This document shows, in pieces, positions 1 to 10,857 of a stretch of 47,059 bases of DNA. The stretch comes from Liolophura sinensis (lineage: Eukaryota > Mollusca > Polyplacophora > Chitonida > Chitonidae), in assembly GCF_032854445.1 (NCBI RefSeq), contig NW_027018284.1, positions 1 through 47,059 of the forward strand. Direction: 5' to 3'. Position 1 is the first letter of the stretch. Each line of letters begins with the position of its first letter. A program made the position numbers and the translations under genes. A model generated the notes under the pieces. It searched no databases and was not told the origin of the DNA. It saw only the letters and a program-made list of their open reading frames with translations.

Positions 1-1063
1 AGTTACATATATATAACCAGAAGTTAGTGCGTTAATTTGTTTGCTTGATTTCTTACCCACGTGTTCGGATTATATACATACATGTAGAAACATACATATA
101 GGCATGCGCTGCTCGTGACTAAATGTAAAGGCCTACTGCTGTATGTTTAGTTGTTTATAATTATTTATTCCAAAACAACACCCCAGTTTCTTCCCATCAT
201 ATAATGCTGGGCGCCGTCGTATATATTCTTGAGTACGGCGTATAACATTAATCAAATAAACAAATAAATAAATAAATAGCCTATATGGTAGCCACTTAGC
301 GTTACTGTCCACAGGTCCTGCGATAAAAAGTCACGGCCTTGACTCGAAACTCAGCTACAGCCTAGCTATTTCTTTTAGAGAGTCGCCTATATTCAACTGT
401 CTATTTCTCGCTACCAGAACTGCCTTCAGTCAGTGACACGTAACAACACATGCAAGCGCTACGCATGGTATATTAGAAGTCCATATGATTTTAAAGAAAA
501 CCAGGGCTTATTAGAACACTTTTTTTCTAATTCATAATGTTAAACTGCATAAGCTCAGTTTCGACGCCAAGAACTCATTGCCCCGTATGACTTCATAATT
601 ATTCAAAATAATTATTCAAACTTCATTTTCCTTGTTATAGTGTGAACATCAAACATATCAATGTGTAGAGTTTATGTTACAATTTTGGTAGCGAGAAAGA
701 CTGATTTTACAGACAGCTGACTATAGACTTATAGACGGCTCAATCAGTCCCCAGACTTTTAAATTTGGGGATTAAAAATATATGGCCTACATACTGTTTT
801 TTTTTTTAAACGTTGTGGTCTACCAACAAATATTGGCACACAATATGGACAATTTTATCATAATTTAAGTGCTTTTTTTTTGTCTGAGTGTGGGATAAAG
901 GTGCTGGGAGGTATGTGCGTGTAATGGTGATTTGGGGGGTGGGGGGCTATCGTAATAGGATACCTGCACAAATCGGAAAAAATCTTGACTTTCCGGAATT
1001 TGCCGGAGACTCACGAATGTTTGTTTGGTATAGTGAAGCAACGCAGCCAACGCAGTCAACGCA
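1..1063. other. 5' flank of IDH3B
   Basis: No convincing gene is visible apart from the SINE-like fragment at 183-278. The sequence is AT-rich with homopolymer T runs near 798 and 872. No TATA box or other core promoter element could be assigned. The transcription start and any 5' untranslated exon cannot be placed from sequence alone. Three near-tandem AACGCA words lie directly before the start codon (about 1040-1063). Confidence 0.6.
183..278 (+). repeat. SINE-like 3' fragment
   Basis: The core reads TATAATGCTGGGCGCCGTCG, then TATTCTTGAGTACGGCG, then an AATCAAATAAA(CAAATAAATA)n tail. The same core recurs in degraded form near 6560-6640 and 4620-4672, which shows a dispersed family. The 5' tRNA-like head is missing here. 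I recognise this 3' domain as common in molluscan genomes (memory, not searched). Confidence 0.7.
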
Positions 1064-1126
1064 ATGGCTTCACGAAGCATGCACCGGTTCCGAACAGCGT
1101 TCGTTGGACTCTATCGAGCTGTCCAG
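1064..1126 (+). CDS. IDH3B: IDH3B exon 1 (mitochondrial presequence)
   Basis: Encodes residues 1-21, beginning [17 protein letters not shown] and ending AVQ. Four arginines, one histidine, several Ser/Ala and no acidic residue are typical of a matrix-targeting presequence. The exon ends CAG before GT at 1127 in phase 0, matching exon 2. The identification rests on the start context, the composition and the phase fit, since presequences are not conserved. Confidence 0.85.
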
Positions 1127-4100
1127 GTTAGAACAATTTACTTTTCTTGGCCGTAAGGTTCATTCACTTGTTTTTATTACGAGTTCATGTACAGATTCGT
1201 GTTTATCAATAAAGATGCTAAAATTGAATTTTTCCCGACGCAGACGAAAACTGCACACTGAATAATGATTTTTTGTCATACCAAAACCATAAATAGAGAT
1301 GTTTACACAGAATTTGGGTTTTGGCACGATAAAAGACATGGCTGTTACAAATGGTTTGTGATTTTACATACATGGTTGTTTCCTCAGAAAGGCAATGCTT
1401 AAAACTGTATACTTAGCGAAGGGCATTGCAAGGTCACTTACTATCAAAATCACCATATAGGCTAACTGTCACTTACTGTCAGAAAATGTATCTTTCTGAA
1501 GCTGTATCCTCAGCCATTGCAAGGGACTTCATAAATATATGATGAAATCAAATGCATTGTGTAATTCGTCCTAATTAATAACATTCCAATTTTATAATGT
1601 GTGATAGTATTTTTTGGACTTGGTAAAGGGTTAACTTCAGAAAGAGAGTTCTTAATTTTGGCAATTTTAGATTAGAACAGCTTTTTAAGCCTTTTATTGC
1701 CTAAGCCTTTTAATGCACAAGCCATTTTTGTGCTTATCATGTGCAATCAAATGCAGCGCAAAGACATAACCAAAAAAAAAAAAAAATATATGTATATATA
1801 GGAGCTCTCATTATCATGATATAGATTCAAACTGTCATCAAGTGTGTACACTTTAGTTAAGAGCGTTAATATCAACCATTATATGGTATTTTGTTCGTGT
1901 GAGGTGTCAAAATAGTGTGCTAAAAAGTTGATGCCCAGGCAAGAAAGAACACATACAAACAAATAATTGTAGAGAGGTACACGTCAGCAACGTCATGGAT
2001 GATGTTGGGAGCAGGTCGTGATCAAGTGGTTAAGAATAAGATGAATTCTGAATTCTGTCAAGACTGTCATGTCTTCGCAGACCCTTGTTGGATCAGTGGA
2101 ATAAACCATTGTTTGTGGTGATTGAAAGTGCATTTTTGCATGCCAAACTTTAGGTGAAATACAGTAATTTTCGATTTAACCATGTGTGCCCATTCTATAC
2201 ACATGTTTTGTATTATATGTTCCAGAAACAGACATGTCCTAATCATGGATACTCACGATGTTTACACCAGGGAGCACCACTTACACAGGCCTTGGTAATG
2301 AACTTACTCTGCCATTCGTTTTCAGCCTTTCTGTAAATGATCGGGCAGCTGAGAAAGCACCTACTTTTATACGTAAAATCGCAAAGATGAGAATTATGTT
2401 ATTACCATGTCACTGAAAGCTATATTTGTGTGGGATGGTTTTGGTGTAGAGTGGACAGTATGGGCAGACTCCTTCAGTTTCTTTTTTTCAATAGCAAAGT
2501 ACATGTATGTTCTTGCACCCATTTAACTGAATGGCATCATGGAAGTAAAAAAAAATCTTGAGTATGGTTTTAAACTTTTGTCTGTTTAATGAATTGATGT
2601 CCTGAGCAGTTCAGTGGTTTGTTACCAATGTTTTCTTGCAGGGAATAAGCGAGCCTGTGTCTAAACCTGCTGGCCGTCACACTGTGACCATGGTGCCAGG
2701 AGACGGGGTGGGACCTGACCTAATGACTAGCGTCCGTGAGGTATTCAGCGCCGCTGGTGTGCCGATTGACTTTGAGGAAATCTTCATCAGGTAATGTTAC
2801 AATATGAAATATGGGACAAGACTGGTTGGTATGGATGAACTACTGAGGCATTACTTGCTTCTCTCCCCTGAATAAGGTTATAACCAAAGATTCTGAGGAA
2901 AAATTCTGTAAGTGCCAATTATTAGATTTTTTTCCTTTATCAATATAAAATCAGCTTATGTATAATATCTAAATGGTAATAAAGTTTGTTTGGCTGTATA
3001 ATGTGTGTATGCTGCAGCTGTGTTTGCATATAAAAAAAAAGATTCATTATTTTGATTTTTTGAAATTTCAGTCATTATTATTTGATCAAACTGATGGAAT
3101 TTCACGCTGATTTTCATCTCTTTGACCAATAATCTGTGGTGTAGTCTCTTTAATATACCTCGCACAAACATAGGGTGTCACAAATATGACCTACTAACCA
3201 GCTAGAAAATAGAACTTATGGAGCTGTTTTAATAGTCGTAGATAAAAACATGTTGTATTTGATACAGCCTCTGTACATGTACATGTCATTTTTTCAGTGA
3301 GGTTCAGAAAGGTACCAGTGCAGATCTGGAGGCGGTTGTGCAATCTCTGCGGACCAATGGAGTCGGGCTTAAAGGAATTATAGCTTCACCCAGTGGCTTC
3401 AAGGGGGGCATCCTCCAGACCCTCAATATGAGGCTCAGGTAAAATCTTTATTTTAATATTGCAGTATACAGTTTTTGCATGTGTGTCTGACACACCTTTT
3501 TTCCAACATTCCCTGCCCCAGTTATATGGGTACAGTGTATATGAATTCTCCGTCTGAGTTTTGAATGTTGACCACTTTTAATGAAAAAACAACAACAACA
3601 AATTGCATGTGTAAGAAAATAGATGTAAACTTGAGTTTTGTGAAAATGGCCTTGAAAGTATTGAGTCAAGTCTGCAGTAAGTGTTATCTTGCCTGTGTCT
3701 CCTGTAGCAGTCAGAAAGCAGAACATTCAATTTACCACTGTAGAAATTGACATTTGTCAGTGTCACAGAGGGAAAGGCAGTAGGATGTAGCTGAGTGAGC
3801 AAGGTGAAAGATGTTCCTAAACATGAGGCACATGAGGCACAGGTTCATTTCTGGCTGTGGGCAGGAAATGTGTCTTGTCTACCAGTCATGCCCATATGGT
3901 GGGCAGGTGTGTATGCCACACGTGGGAATGTGTGTTAATAATGTGCCAAAGGTTGGTGTTTACCACGGTTTCTGGTTTCCTTCAACTCTAAAACTGACAG
4001 CCATCATCTATGTCGAAAATTCCAGGATAGAGCATTCATGACCAATCAATCAGTCAGTCAATCAATCAATCAAACCTTGTTGCAGGTCTGAGCTAGACCT

Positions 4101-7100
4101 GTTTGCTAATGTGGTCCTGTGCAAGAGTCTGCCTGGCTTCAAGACGCGGCACAATAACCTGGACTTTGTGATCATTAGAGAACAGACCGAAGGAGAATAC
4201 AGCGCTTTAGAGCATGAGGTAAGAGATGTACACATGTAGCTTTCAGGGAGAATCCTGTAGTTATACTTGTGGTCAACCTGTGTAGACATGGAGGCAAGTT
4301 TTACAGGGTACATAAAACGTATGACTTTGATTTGTTAATATGGAGTAAAGGATGTGCTCTTAGAAATTCTCAGTGGAAATTATAAAGTAGACTGCTGTCG
4401 TGAAATCAGTGGTAACGTGTAGCCGTCAAAACCACGGTGTGGAGAGGTGGTTGTGGTGGTGGAGTCTTCAAGGAGGAGGAATAGTCTTTGTGAGGTTTTA
4501 TGGTGGCCCTGCTAACACGGTACATGTAACTTCATGCTCAGTGTTATTTCTGACCTTTTTTTTTTTATGCTGTGACCTTGATGGTTGTTTGCAGGCATTG
4601 TCATCCATCTGTCGAATGATGAATCAGCAATATTCTTGAGTACGGCATAAACACCAATCAAATAAATAAAATTGATAAATTACACCCTCCGCAGATAAGG
4701 ACTTTGTGGAGGGTGGTGGCTTGCCAGAAGCCAGCCACAAGTGTGCTAATGGTAAGCTGTTGGTATTAGCCACCGTTATGACAATACTGCCATACCACAG
4801 GGCCACAGCACCAACTTTATACCTCCATGAGATAAATAAATGCGTCCATTGTAGTACTTTATTTGACTGTGCATTTTCTAAAGACATGTTGTGAAAAGCT
4901 GTGCTCTAGTGACACAGACCAGTTGAGTGATTTAAATAAGGTGCATTCATTTGTTTGGTCACCCAAGATGGAGAATTTTGAAGATTGCTATGCCTCTTGT
5001 ATTCTCAGGTTACTTTGGTGATGGTCAGTGATGGTGTATTTGTACATGAAGTTGGCTTGAGCTCACCAGTAACTTTGCGAATGTCTGTAATTTACTCAGG
5101 CCCTCTTCACCCATAAAATCAGTCACCATTATATTCATGTAATTGAAAACTTCTTGTATAGGATGTTAAAACAGCAGTTGAGCTGACTTGTAAATATATC
5201 ATAAGAAAGAATGTGCATATTAATGAAGTGATTATGTTTTCTGTTTGGTCATTTTTAGAGTGTAGAAGGAGTTGTTGAATGTTTGAAGATTGTTACAAGA
5301 GCCAAGTCGAGTCGTATTGCCAAGTTTGCATTTGACTATGCAGTTCGTCATGGGAGGAAGAAAGTGACAGCAGTTCACAAGGCTAACATCATGTAAGGCT
5401 CTATTTAGCTCTGAAATTGGTTGGCCGTGTTCCCAGCTTGGCTTCCTCATTAACTCCTCTGAATTGTTACGTTGACTAACTTGGAAGTCGGTCATGTGGC
5501 TGGTGCTCTCCTCAACGTTCCAACGTTGCATAACATAAAAAGTGGTGTACTGTGATTCTAAATTCATATCATGTCATTTGTGGTAATAATAAAGACAGTA
5601 ACATCACAGATAACACAAATGTATCCTACACATCTGCTTGTACAGCATCAGAACTTTGCCAACCGCCATTTTCGAATGGTAGACCTGGCTGCTCTTCCAA
5701 AATAAAGATCATCTCCAGTTTTCACAATAGTTAATTATATGTGTAGTTCCATGCTGTTCATTATTGACATGCGCATTAAAGTAGAGGACTCCCAAGCAAT
5801 TTGTCGATCACCAGTTTAGATTGTACATCTCATTGGTTTCACTCAAATCATTTAATTAATTTTCCCAGCTGATGCTGAGTGCGGCCGACCCAAATTGAGT
5901 ATGGGGGTTAGTGAAGTTTGGCTTGCTGACGATGTAAGAGATACATTTGTGTTTATTTTGACATAATGGTCTTTATTATTCATAAATAACTAGGTGATAT
6001 GAAGTAAGAATTACTGAAGGATTACACGATGTTTTTGTAGCGTACAGCTTTTGGACAGCACATGTGAAAGGGCGAAATTCCAGGTTAGTGAATGGAAGAG
6101 TACAGATTTGTATTTCTGAAAGCTAAGCCAGGAAAAACGAAACAGATCTCAGATCTAGACTGTATTGTGCTTAAAATCCTCGACACTCATTTCTGTTTTC
6201 ATTGTCATATTATATGACTACATGTACAATAAATATGGCACTATTGAATTACAGTGTTTAAGGAGATTGCCATGAAAATTAAGCTCATCCAAAAGAAGAG
6301 AATTCAGGGTTAGAATGGAGTGAGTGGATTGAAGGTTTTGAATGCATCAATAATAATAATTTTATATTGATCTTAAACATTGGGTTGCTTCCAGCTGGAA
6401 TGTACATTCTGAATCTAGTTTTACGTGCACCCTTATCATGTTAAAAGTAACTTGATTCGTGGGGTGAGGTGCTAGCACTCAGAAGCCATTCACCAGTGCA
6501 GTCTTTGTGAGTTCAAGTCCAGCTCATGCTCCTTACTTGTCTGAGTGTACGCAGGCCATGAGATATAATGCTGGCCGCTGTTGTAGGATTGAAATATTCT
6601 TAAGTAAGGCCTAAAACACCAGTGAAATAAACAAATATATGGTTGAATCAAGTGCAGTGTTGCATGAGGAGTAAAATTCTGTCTAGAGCCAAAAAAAAAA
6701 AACCCTAACCTCGCCCCCCCCCCCCCCCCCAAGAAAAAAAAAAAATAGTCTGTAAAAATATTAAAGAATTGCATGCCAGACACACCACTGATTGTTTGTG
6801 AGTCCATGGTGACAATAAGCATGGATGGTGCTCATGGAGCGATTTGCACTCCCAAGATGTTGAAAACGACATGTTTTCCACCAGCCTGTATGTCATACAA
6901 GGGGTAAGTTTGTCAGTAACCTGTCAATGGTTTGCCGAGGGCTGACTGCCATTCAGCAGGGGAACAAGCAGTTCACAATGGTTGTGATGACACAAGTAGT
7001 GTTTCACATCATCCTGTTAAGTGAATGGCCTGTACGTTAAAATGGGTAGGGTGCCTATGATAAGAGGTAAGAGGTGGGATACCCATGTTAAAAGGTACAT

Positions 7101-9459
7101 GTATGCTAAAAACTTTTCTGCCCCAAAAGATATAATGAGCCACATACAGTGTGCCTGTGACAGGTAAGAATTTTGGAGTATGGTGTTCTACAACAGTCTA
7201 ACAAATCCTTTGGGCATTATTTGTTTCTTCAGGAAGCTGGGGGACGGACTGTTCCTTCAGTGTTGTGAAGAAGTGGCTGCCCTTTACCCAAAGATTGAGT
7301 TTGAGACCATGATCATTGACAACTGTTGTATGCAGGTAAGCACTCATGGAATATGCTGTTTTTGCCATAAAAACACAAAGTGCATGTTTAGAGGCAAATA
7401 AGCTTTGTCAGGGAGTTTGTCAGGTGCTTAGCAAAAGAGAGGAGTGGTGGTTTATAAACTATGGGCTCTCCATTTTATTCCACCCATAAACTTGATCCCT
7501 GGGGTGGATTTCACAGAGCCCTTTTTGTAAGTCAAAATTTAAAAACTCTCTACGATTCTTAGTTTTTGGTACTGGAAGTTGAAATTTGGATACCTTCAGT
7601 AACACTGATGTGGGGTACAAAATGGACTTTTTTGAGGGGATTTTATGTTGATTTCTGTGATGCTGAAAATGTATGACATAATATTACATTTTTTATTCTC
7701 AATTAGTATTGTTATCAAATTGCATATTTAGCCTAATATTAGATGTACATGTCTTTCAACAATTTTAACACAAATTATGAGACTGAAAGATGTGACCAAA
7801 TAAAAAGCTGCATTTGACCCTGGTATTTTTCAGCTTGTATCCAACCCGCACCAGTTTGATGTGATGGTGATGCCTAACCTCTATGGTAACATTGTGGACA
7901 ACCTGGCAGCTGGACTGGTAGGGGGTGCTGGGGTAGTCCCAGGGGAGAGTTACAGTCAAGAGGTGGCAATCTTTGAACCCGTGAGTTCAATCATCAAGCT
8001 GTCTTTCTTATTAGGTTTAACAGCTGATCAACAAAATATATGTTTATATAATAATATATATGTTCATATAAATATATGTATTTGTTTAGTTGATTATTAG
8101 GTTTGACCAGGTGAAGTTTTAGTACACGAGATGTCTGTTATAGACATTTTCGTCAAGCAGGGTATAAAACAACATCTGGAGTGTAAGTAATTTTAAAACT
8201 TACGTAGAAGAACTTTTCTGTAACATTGCAGGAGAAGGGGTGCACCTCTCATGTTGTGCAGGCCTGCATACGTGGGAGTTAGTGAGTTATCACCCTTGAT
8301 TTTTGGGTGCAGATACCCGTATATTTTTGCACATTTACACGTTACAGTGGATTGTTTATAATTTTTCCTAATATATTGAATACCTTGGGACAAATTTGTT
8401 ATCTCTCAACACTGAGATAACGTATTATATCAATGCATATGGATTAATCTGTGTGACTCAATAGTAGGCTCCATATTTGATTGCATGTGTAACAGTTAAC
8501 ACATTTCCTGGATACATCTGCCTGACAGTGTGGTTGGTCAACCTTTTTCCATAAACCTGAGAGTAGTGAATATTCTTGAGTCATCTTGTAAAACTCCAAT
8601 AAGATGAATAATTAATGAATTACCAAATTCATTACCAAGATCCAGCAGTTGTATGACTCAAACTGAAACATCATGTTTGATTTGATTCCAGGGGGCTAGA
8701 CACCCGTTTGCTCAGGCAGTGGGTCGTGACATTGCCAACCCGACAGCTATCTTGTCTGCATCTGTCAACATGCTGACACACATGCATCTGGAATTTCATG
8801 CCAAAGTCATTGGGGATGCCCTGGAACGAGTGATCAAGGCTGGCAAGGTAAGATGATGATTATTTATTTGTTTATTCATTTATTCTCCAGGAAGCAGGAC
8901 AGCTCAGCGGTATTACATGTAGATGTGTGACACCCAACTGCTCGTACCAGAGGTTGAAGTTGAATCTTGACATTGGACAGAGAATTTCTGGATAATTTCT
9001 TGATTCCCCCACTTTTTAGTTACAAAGTCTGTAAGAAACATGAGTTTGTTTCATCTTAAGCTCAGCATACATAGACTGTTAAGATGCGACTCAACTGATC
9101 ATACACTGTTGGTCACAGTTGTTGATGGTTGTGGTTAATTGCTTCCACATAGCCATTCCCAGTTGAGTTGTGTTGTTATTTTGTGCACGCAGAGCTTGGA
9201 AGATCACAAACACAGCGAAATGGAGTATGATACAGCAGAACAAAAGCTGTTAATTAACAGGTACTATATACAAAAGAATGCTCTCAGAACTTTCACTTGT
9301 TGAATACTAGACAAGTATATTTTTTTGGCAGTGGTGAAAGTCTTTTTACATGTATTCAGATTCTTTTCTGATCTCTTGCAGGTGAGAACTCCAGACATGG
9401 GAGGCTACTCAACCACCACTGATTTCACCAGAGCGGTAATAGATCATATTGACTTATGA
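1064..9459 (+). CDS. IDH3B: Isocitrate dehydrogenase [NAD] subunit beta, mitochondrial (9 exons)
   Basis: Joined exons 1064-1126, 2642-2790, 3298-3438, 4086-4218, 5259-5392, 7233-7335, 7834-7980, 8692-8847 and 9382-9459 give 1104 bases, 367 residues plus TGA. Residues 40-49 read [10 protein letters not shown], 149-162 [14 protein letters not shown], and 256-274 [19 protein letters not shown], the isocitrate/isopropylmalate dehydrogenase signature. [20 protein letters not shown] and MIIDNCCMQ match animal IDH3B rather than the alpha or gamma subunit. In animals NAD-IDH is a mitochondrial-matrix heteromer that oxidises isocitrate to 2-oxoglutarate in the citric acid cycle; beta is mainly structural and regulatory, alpha is catalytic. 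The length is close to the roughly 385 residues of the human protein. ATG 1064 is preceded by an in-frame TGA at 1034 and has G at -3 and +4. No frameshift or premature stop was found. Confidence 0.95.
1127..2641 (+). other. IDH3B intron 1
   Basis: A 1515-bp GT-AG intron. It holds AT-rich low-complexity sequence including an A-run followed by TATATA-type repeats near 1771-1801. The acceptor is TTTTCTTGCAG. No gene, RNA or complete mobile element was recognised inside. Confidence 0.8.
2642..2790 (+). CDS. IDH3B: IDH3B exon 2
   Basis: Encodes residues 22-70 and two bases of codon 71. It opens [18 protein letters not shown] and carries the nucleotide-binding-fold start [10 protein letters not shown] (40-49), followed by [16 protein letters not shown]. 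Acceptor CAG at 2639-2641, donor GTAATG at 2791. Confidence 0.95.
2791..3297 (+). other. IDH3B intron 2
   Basis: A 507-bp GT-AG intron of AT-rich sequence with an ACATGTACATGT word near 3275. The acceptor is TTTTTTCAG. Nothing else was recognised. Confidence 0.85.
3298..3438 (+). CDS. IDH3B: IDH3B exon 3
   Basis: Completes Ser71 and encodes [18 protein letters not shown] and onward to LNMRL, with two bases of codon 118. SEVQ at the start and the MRL(R) end match animal IDH3B around the substrate-binding region. Donor GTAAAA at 3439. Confidence 0.94.
3439..4085 (+). other. IDH3B intron 3
   Basis: A 647-bp GT-AG intron. Its second half is largely a SINE-like element (about 3800-4075) whose tail abuts the splice acceptor CTTGTTGCAG. 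Confidence 0.85.
3800..4075 (+). mobile_element. SINE-like element in intron 3
   Basis: Contains a pol III B-box-like GGTTCATTTCTGG near 3841-3853, a central part (GGCAGGAAATGTGTCTTGTC, then ATGTGCCAAAGG, then AAACTGACAGCCATCATC) and a tail of CAAT/CAGT repeats at about 4043-4075. The order of head, body and short-repeat tail fits a tRNA-derived SINE of the type common in molluscs. The boundaries are approximate; target-site duplications were not identified. Confidence 0.6.
4086..4218 (+). CDS. IDH3B: IDH3B exon 4
   Basis: Encodes residues 118-162: [30 protein letters not shown] and [14 protein letters not shown]. The LDLFANVV and REQTEGEYS blocks are hallmarks of NAD-IDH subunits. Acceptor GCAG at 4082-4085, donor GTAAGA at 4219, phase 0. 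Confidence 0.95.
4219..5258 (+). other. IDH3B intron 4
   Basis: A 1040-bp GT-AG intron. It contains a purine- and GGT-rich stretch near 4437-4480, a T-run near 4557-4566 and the SINE-like 3' end at 4620-4672. The acceptor is ATTTTTAG. No other feature was supported. Confidence 0.8.
4620..4672 (+). repeat. SINE-like 3' end in intron 4
   Basis: Reads ATATTCTTGAGTACGGCATA followed by AACACCAATCAAATAAATAAA. This matches the 3' end of the fragment at 183-278. Only the 3' end can be delimited; the upstream part is too degraded. Confidence 0.65.
5259..5392 (+). CDS. IDH3B: IDH3B exon 5
   Basis: Encodes residues 163-206 plus two bases of Met207: [32 protein letters not shown] and [10 protein letters not shown]. 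The FDYA and [10 protein letters not shown] segments contribute to the active-site/NAD face in the family. Donor GTAAGG at 5393; the ATG codon is split across the intron. Confidence 0.95.
6455..6640 (+). mobile_element. tRNA-derived SINE-like element in intron 5
   Basis: The head GGGGTGAGGTGCTAGCACTC resembles a tRNA-like A-box region. TGAGTTCAAGTCC near 6508-6520 fits a pol III B box (GTTCAAGTCC). The body TATAATGCTGGCCGC leads to the shared 3' end ATATTCTTAAGTAAGGC and an ACACCAGTGAAATAAACAAAT tail. It is the most complete member of the family also seen at 183-278, 4620-4672 and 8568-8625. No target-site duplication was established. Confidence 0.65.
6690..6745. repeat. A-run / C17 / A-run low-complexity block
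   Basis: An A-run, then ACCCTAACCTCG, then 17 consecutive C (6714-6730), then AAG and another A-run. The minus strand therefore carries G17. The homopolymer lengths are likely uncertain in the assembly. Confidence 0.85.
7233..7335 (+). CDS. IDH3B: IDH3B exon 6
   Basis: Completes Met207 and encodes residues to 241: [28 protein letters not shown] and DNCCMQ. The DGLFLQCC and DNCCMQ blocks are diagnostic of IDH3B. Acceptor TTCTTCAG, donor GTAAGC at 7336. Confidence 0.95.
7336..7833 (+). other. IDH3B intron 6
   Basis: A 498-bp GT-AG intron with acceptor GGTATTTTTCAG. It is AT-rich with no recognised element. Confidence 0.85.
7834..7980 (+). CDS. IDH3B: IDH3B exon 7
   Basis: Encodes residues 242-290: [14 protein letters not shown], the family signature [19 protein letters not shown] (256-274), then [16 protein letters not shown]. 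The length is a multiple of three in phase 0. Donor GTGAGT at 7981. Confidence 0.96.
7981..8691 (+). other. IDH3B intron 7
   Basis: A 711-bp GT-AG intron. It contains an ATATAT-rich stretch around 8035-8085 and a degraded SINE-like 3' end at 8568-8625. The acceptor is TTGATTCCAG. Confidence 0.8.
8568..8625 (+). repeat. Degraded SINE-like 3' end in intron 7
   Basis: Reads GAATATTCTTGAGTCATCTT then GTAAAACTCCAATAAGATGA and ATAATTAATGAAT. It aligns with the 3' domain at 4620-4672 with several substitutions, consistent with an old copy. Confidence 0.5.
8692..8847 (+). CDS. IDH3B: IDH3B exon 8
   Basis: Encodes residues 291-342: [36 protein letters not shown] and [26 protein letters not shown] is the C-terminal conserved block of NAD-IDH. 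Donor GTAAGA at 8848. Confidence 0.95.
8848..9381 (+). other. IDH3B intron 8
   Basis: A 534-bp GT-AG intron with acceptor TCTCTTGCAG. It starts with a TTATTTATTTGTTTATTCAT stretch. No gene was recognised. Confidence 0.85.
9382..9459 (+). CDS. IDH3B: IDH3B exon 9 (3' end of CDS)
   Basis: Encodes [18 protein letters not shown] then VIDHIDL and TGA (residues 343-367). [15 protein letters not shown] is the conserved C-terminus of IDH3B. The tail is a few residues shorter than the human one. Confidence 0.95.
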   Translation: MRTPDMGGYSTTTDFTRAVIDHIDL

Positions 9460-10857
9460 CCTTAGTGCCTCAATTAGTGTAACTTTAATAATACCGTACA
9501 TCTTTGTAGTCACTGTCAAGAACTCAACAATGGAAGTAAAACAATATTTGTTAGTGTTTATACATCACTGATGGCAAATGTTTTTTTTTTATATCACATA
9601 AAACCTGAAGGACTATTTATGTTCTTTTGTGAAGTGTATTGTAATTTGGCTTGGTCCTCAGCATTGTACCTGTTGTTTTCAGACACCTGCTGTGGTGGGC
9701 ACTTTGTTAGCTGTGTTATCCTCGTATTTGAATGTTATTACATGTTATGTTCTGCTAAATTTGTATTAATGTTGAATTTTAAATGATAATTTATTACCTC
9801 ATGGATTAACTGCACATTGATGTATATTGTACCTGTCAGTAGTTCTTCAGTGACCTCAGGCCTGTGTTTATCAAGCAAGCAAGACCTAGTCACAAATTGC
9901 AAGTGCTTAAAAATTGTAGATTGTTCATTGTACTACAGTAAAGAATCAGTGTACAAATTTCCAACTTCGTAGGGCAAAATATTTTAATTGTAGCTGTTTT
10001 TTTTTTGAATTGACTAAGTCTTAAAACCCCAGATAAATATGGTCCCCAGTAAAGTTAAACTGTCAGTTTGTTACCTGGCAGTTGTTTTATATAGTTGCAT
10101 GATATTGAGAGGTGACCAGCACGTGCATATAGGTTAACTTTCAAGCATTTACTTGAAATATGTACTCAGGTGCAGGAAATTAACAAAAAAAAAAAAAAAA
10201 AATAGACAAACAAACCCCTCCCCCCCAGATATGATGTACATACATACCTCATCTCCAGACAATACAGAAAACACCAAAATTCAACCTTCCTCTTCTTATG
10301 ACCAGAAAATATCAGCTTTTTAACTATCAACTGATACCCGTGCATCTAACTGGTTGTCACCAGTTGACAGTGCTCGTATTTTCTGGAAAATTTAAGACAT
10401 TATGATCACTAGAAAAGATTTGTAAATATTGTTATTGTGTTCTGCTGTAAAAGATATATATCTGCTTCTGTTTTCGTATGCTAACACATGTGTTAGTAAC
10501 ATGCAAAAGACGCTGCATAAAAAATATTTTTGTGTATTTATTTATTTGATGTGAGAGAGATATCTAACTGGAAATGAATGGAAGACTCGAGGACGAGCCC
10601 CACAGAAAATCAAAATAACAGTAGAGTGAGTGAGTGCTTGGGGTTTAACGTCGTACTTCACCATTAAATAACAGTAGAAGGCATCGTTTTCTTCTATGAA
10701 GTTGCAGTGCGTATATACTTCATGTATGTTTTATAAGCACACATACACCGATAATAGTGACGTAATAAAGGAAGGAAAAGATGAGTTCACAGCTTTGGAC
10801 CTCTTAATACATGCCGAAAGGAATTTTACGAGCTCCCCAATTAAGAAAACACGACTG
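9460..10857. other. IDH3B 3' UTR and flank
   Basis: AT-rich sequence with no convincing coding region. It holds the 3' UTR of IDH3B, whose end cannot be fixed because no canonical AATAAA was seen; the only ATTAAA noticed is at 10663-10668 inside a repeat fragment. A long A-run followed by CCCCTCCCCCCC lies near 10184-10226. The sequence around 10566-10580 (CTAACTGGAAATGAATGGA) weakly resembles part of the satellite unit. Confidence 0.6.
10624..10668 (+). repeat. Fragment of dispersed repeat (GAGTGAGTGAGTGCTTGGGG type)
   Basis: GAGTGAGTGAGTGCTTGGGG followed by TTTAACGTCGTACTT. I recognise this as a frequent dispersed repeat in molluscan sequence (memory, not searched). Only one fragment is present, just left of the satellite array. 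Confidence 0.5.

Larger units (their letters stand above)
5393..7232 (+). other. IDH3B intron 5
   Basis: The longest intron (1840 bp, GT-AG). It contains the SINE-like element at 6455-6640 and an A/C/A homopolymer block at 6690-6745. The rest is AT-rich sequence without recognised genes. Confidence 0.8.

Noticed and set aside
888-1265. 125-codon open frame on the plus strand over IDH3B exon 1
   Set aside because: It is in a different frame from the presequence starting at 1064, runs through the splice donor at 1127, and shows no recognisable protein features.
3448-3802. Overlapping open frames on both strands in intron 3
   Set aside because: They are short, mutually overlapping and fall wholly within an intron with repeat sequence. 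None shows a protein motif.
4680-4830. Possible inverted SINE or hairpin (GTGGCTTGCCAGAAGCCAGCCAC) in intron 4
   Set aside because: The pairing is short and no family member with these boundaries was found in the window.
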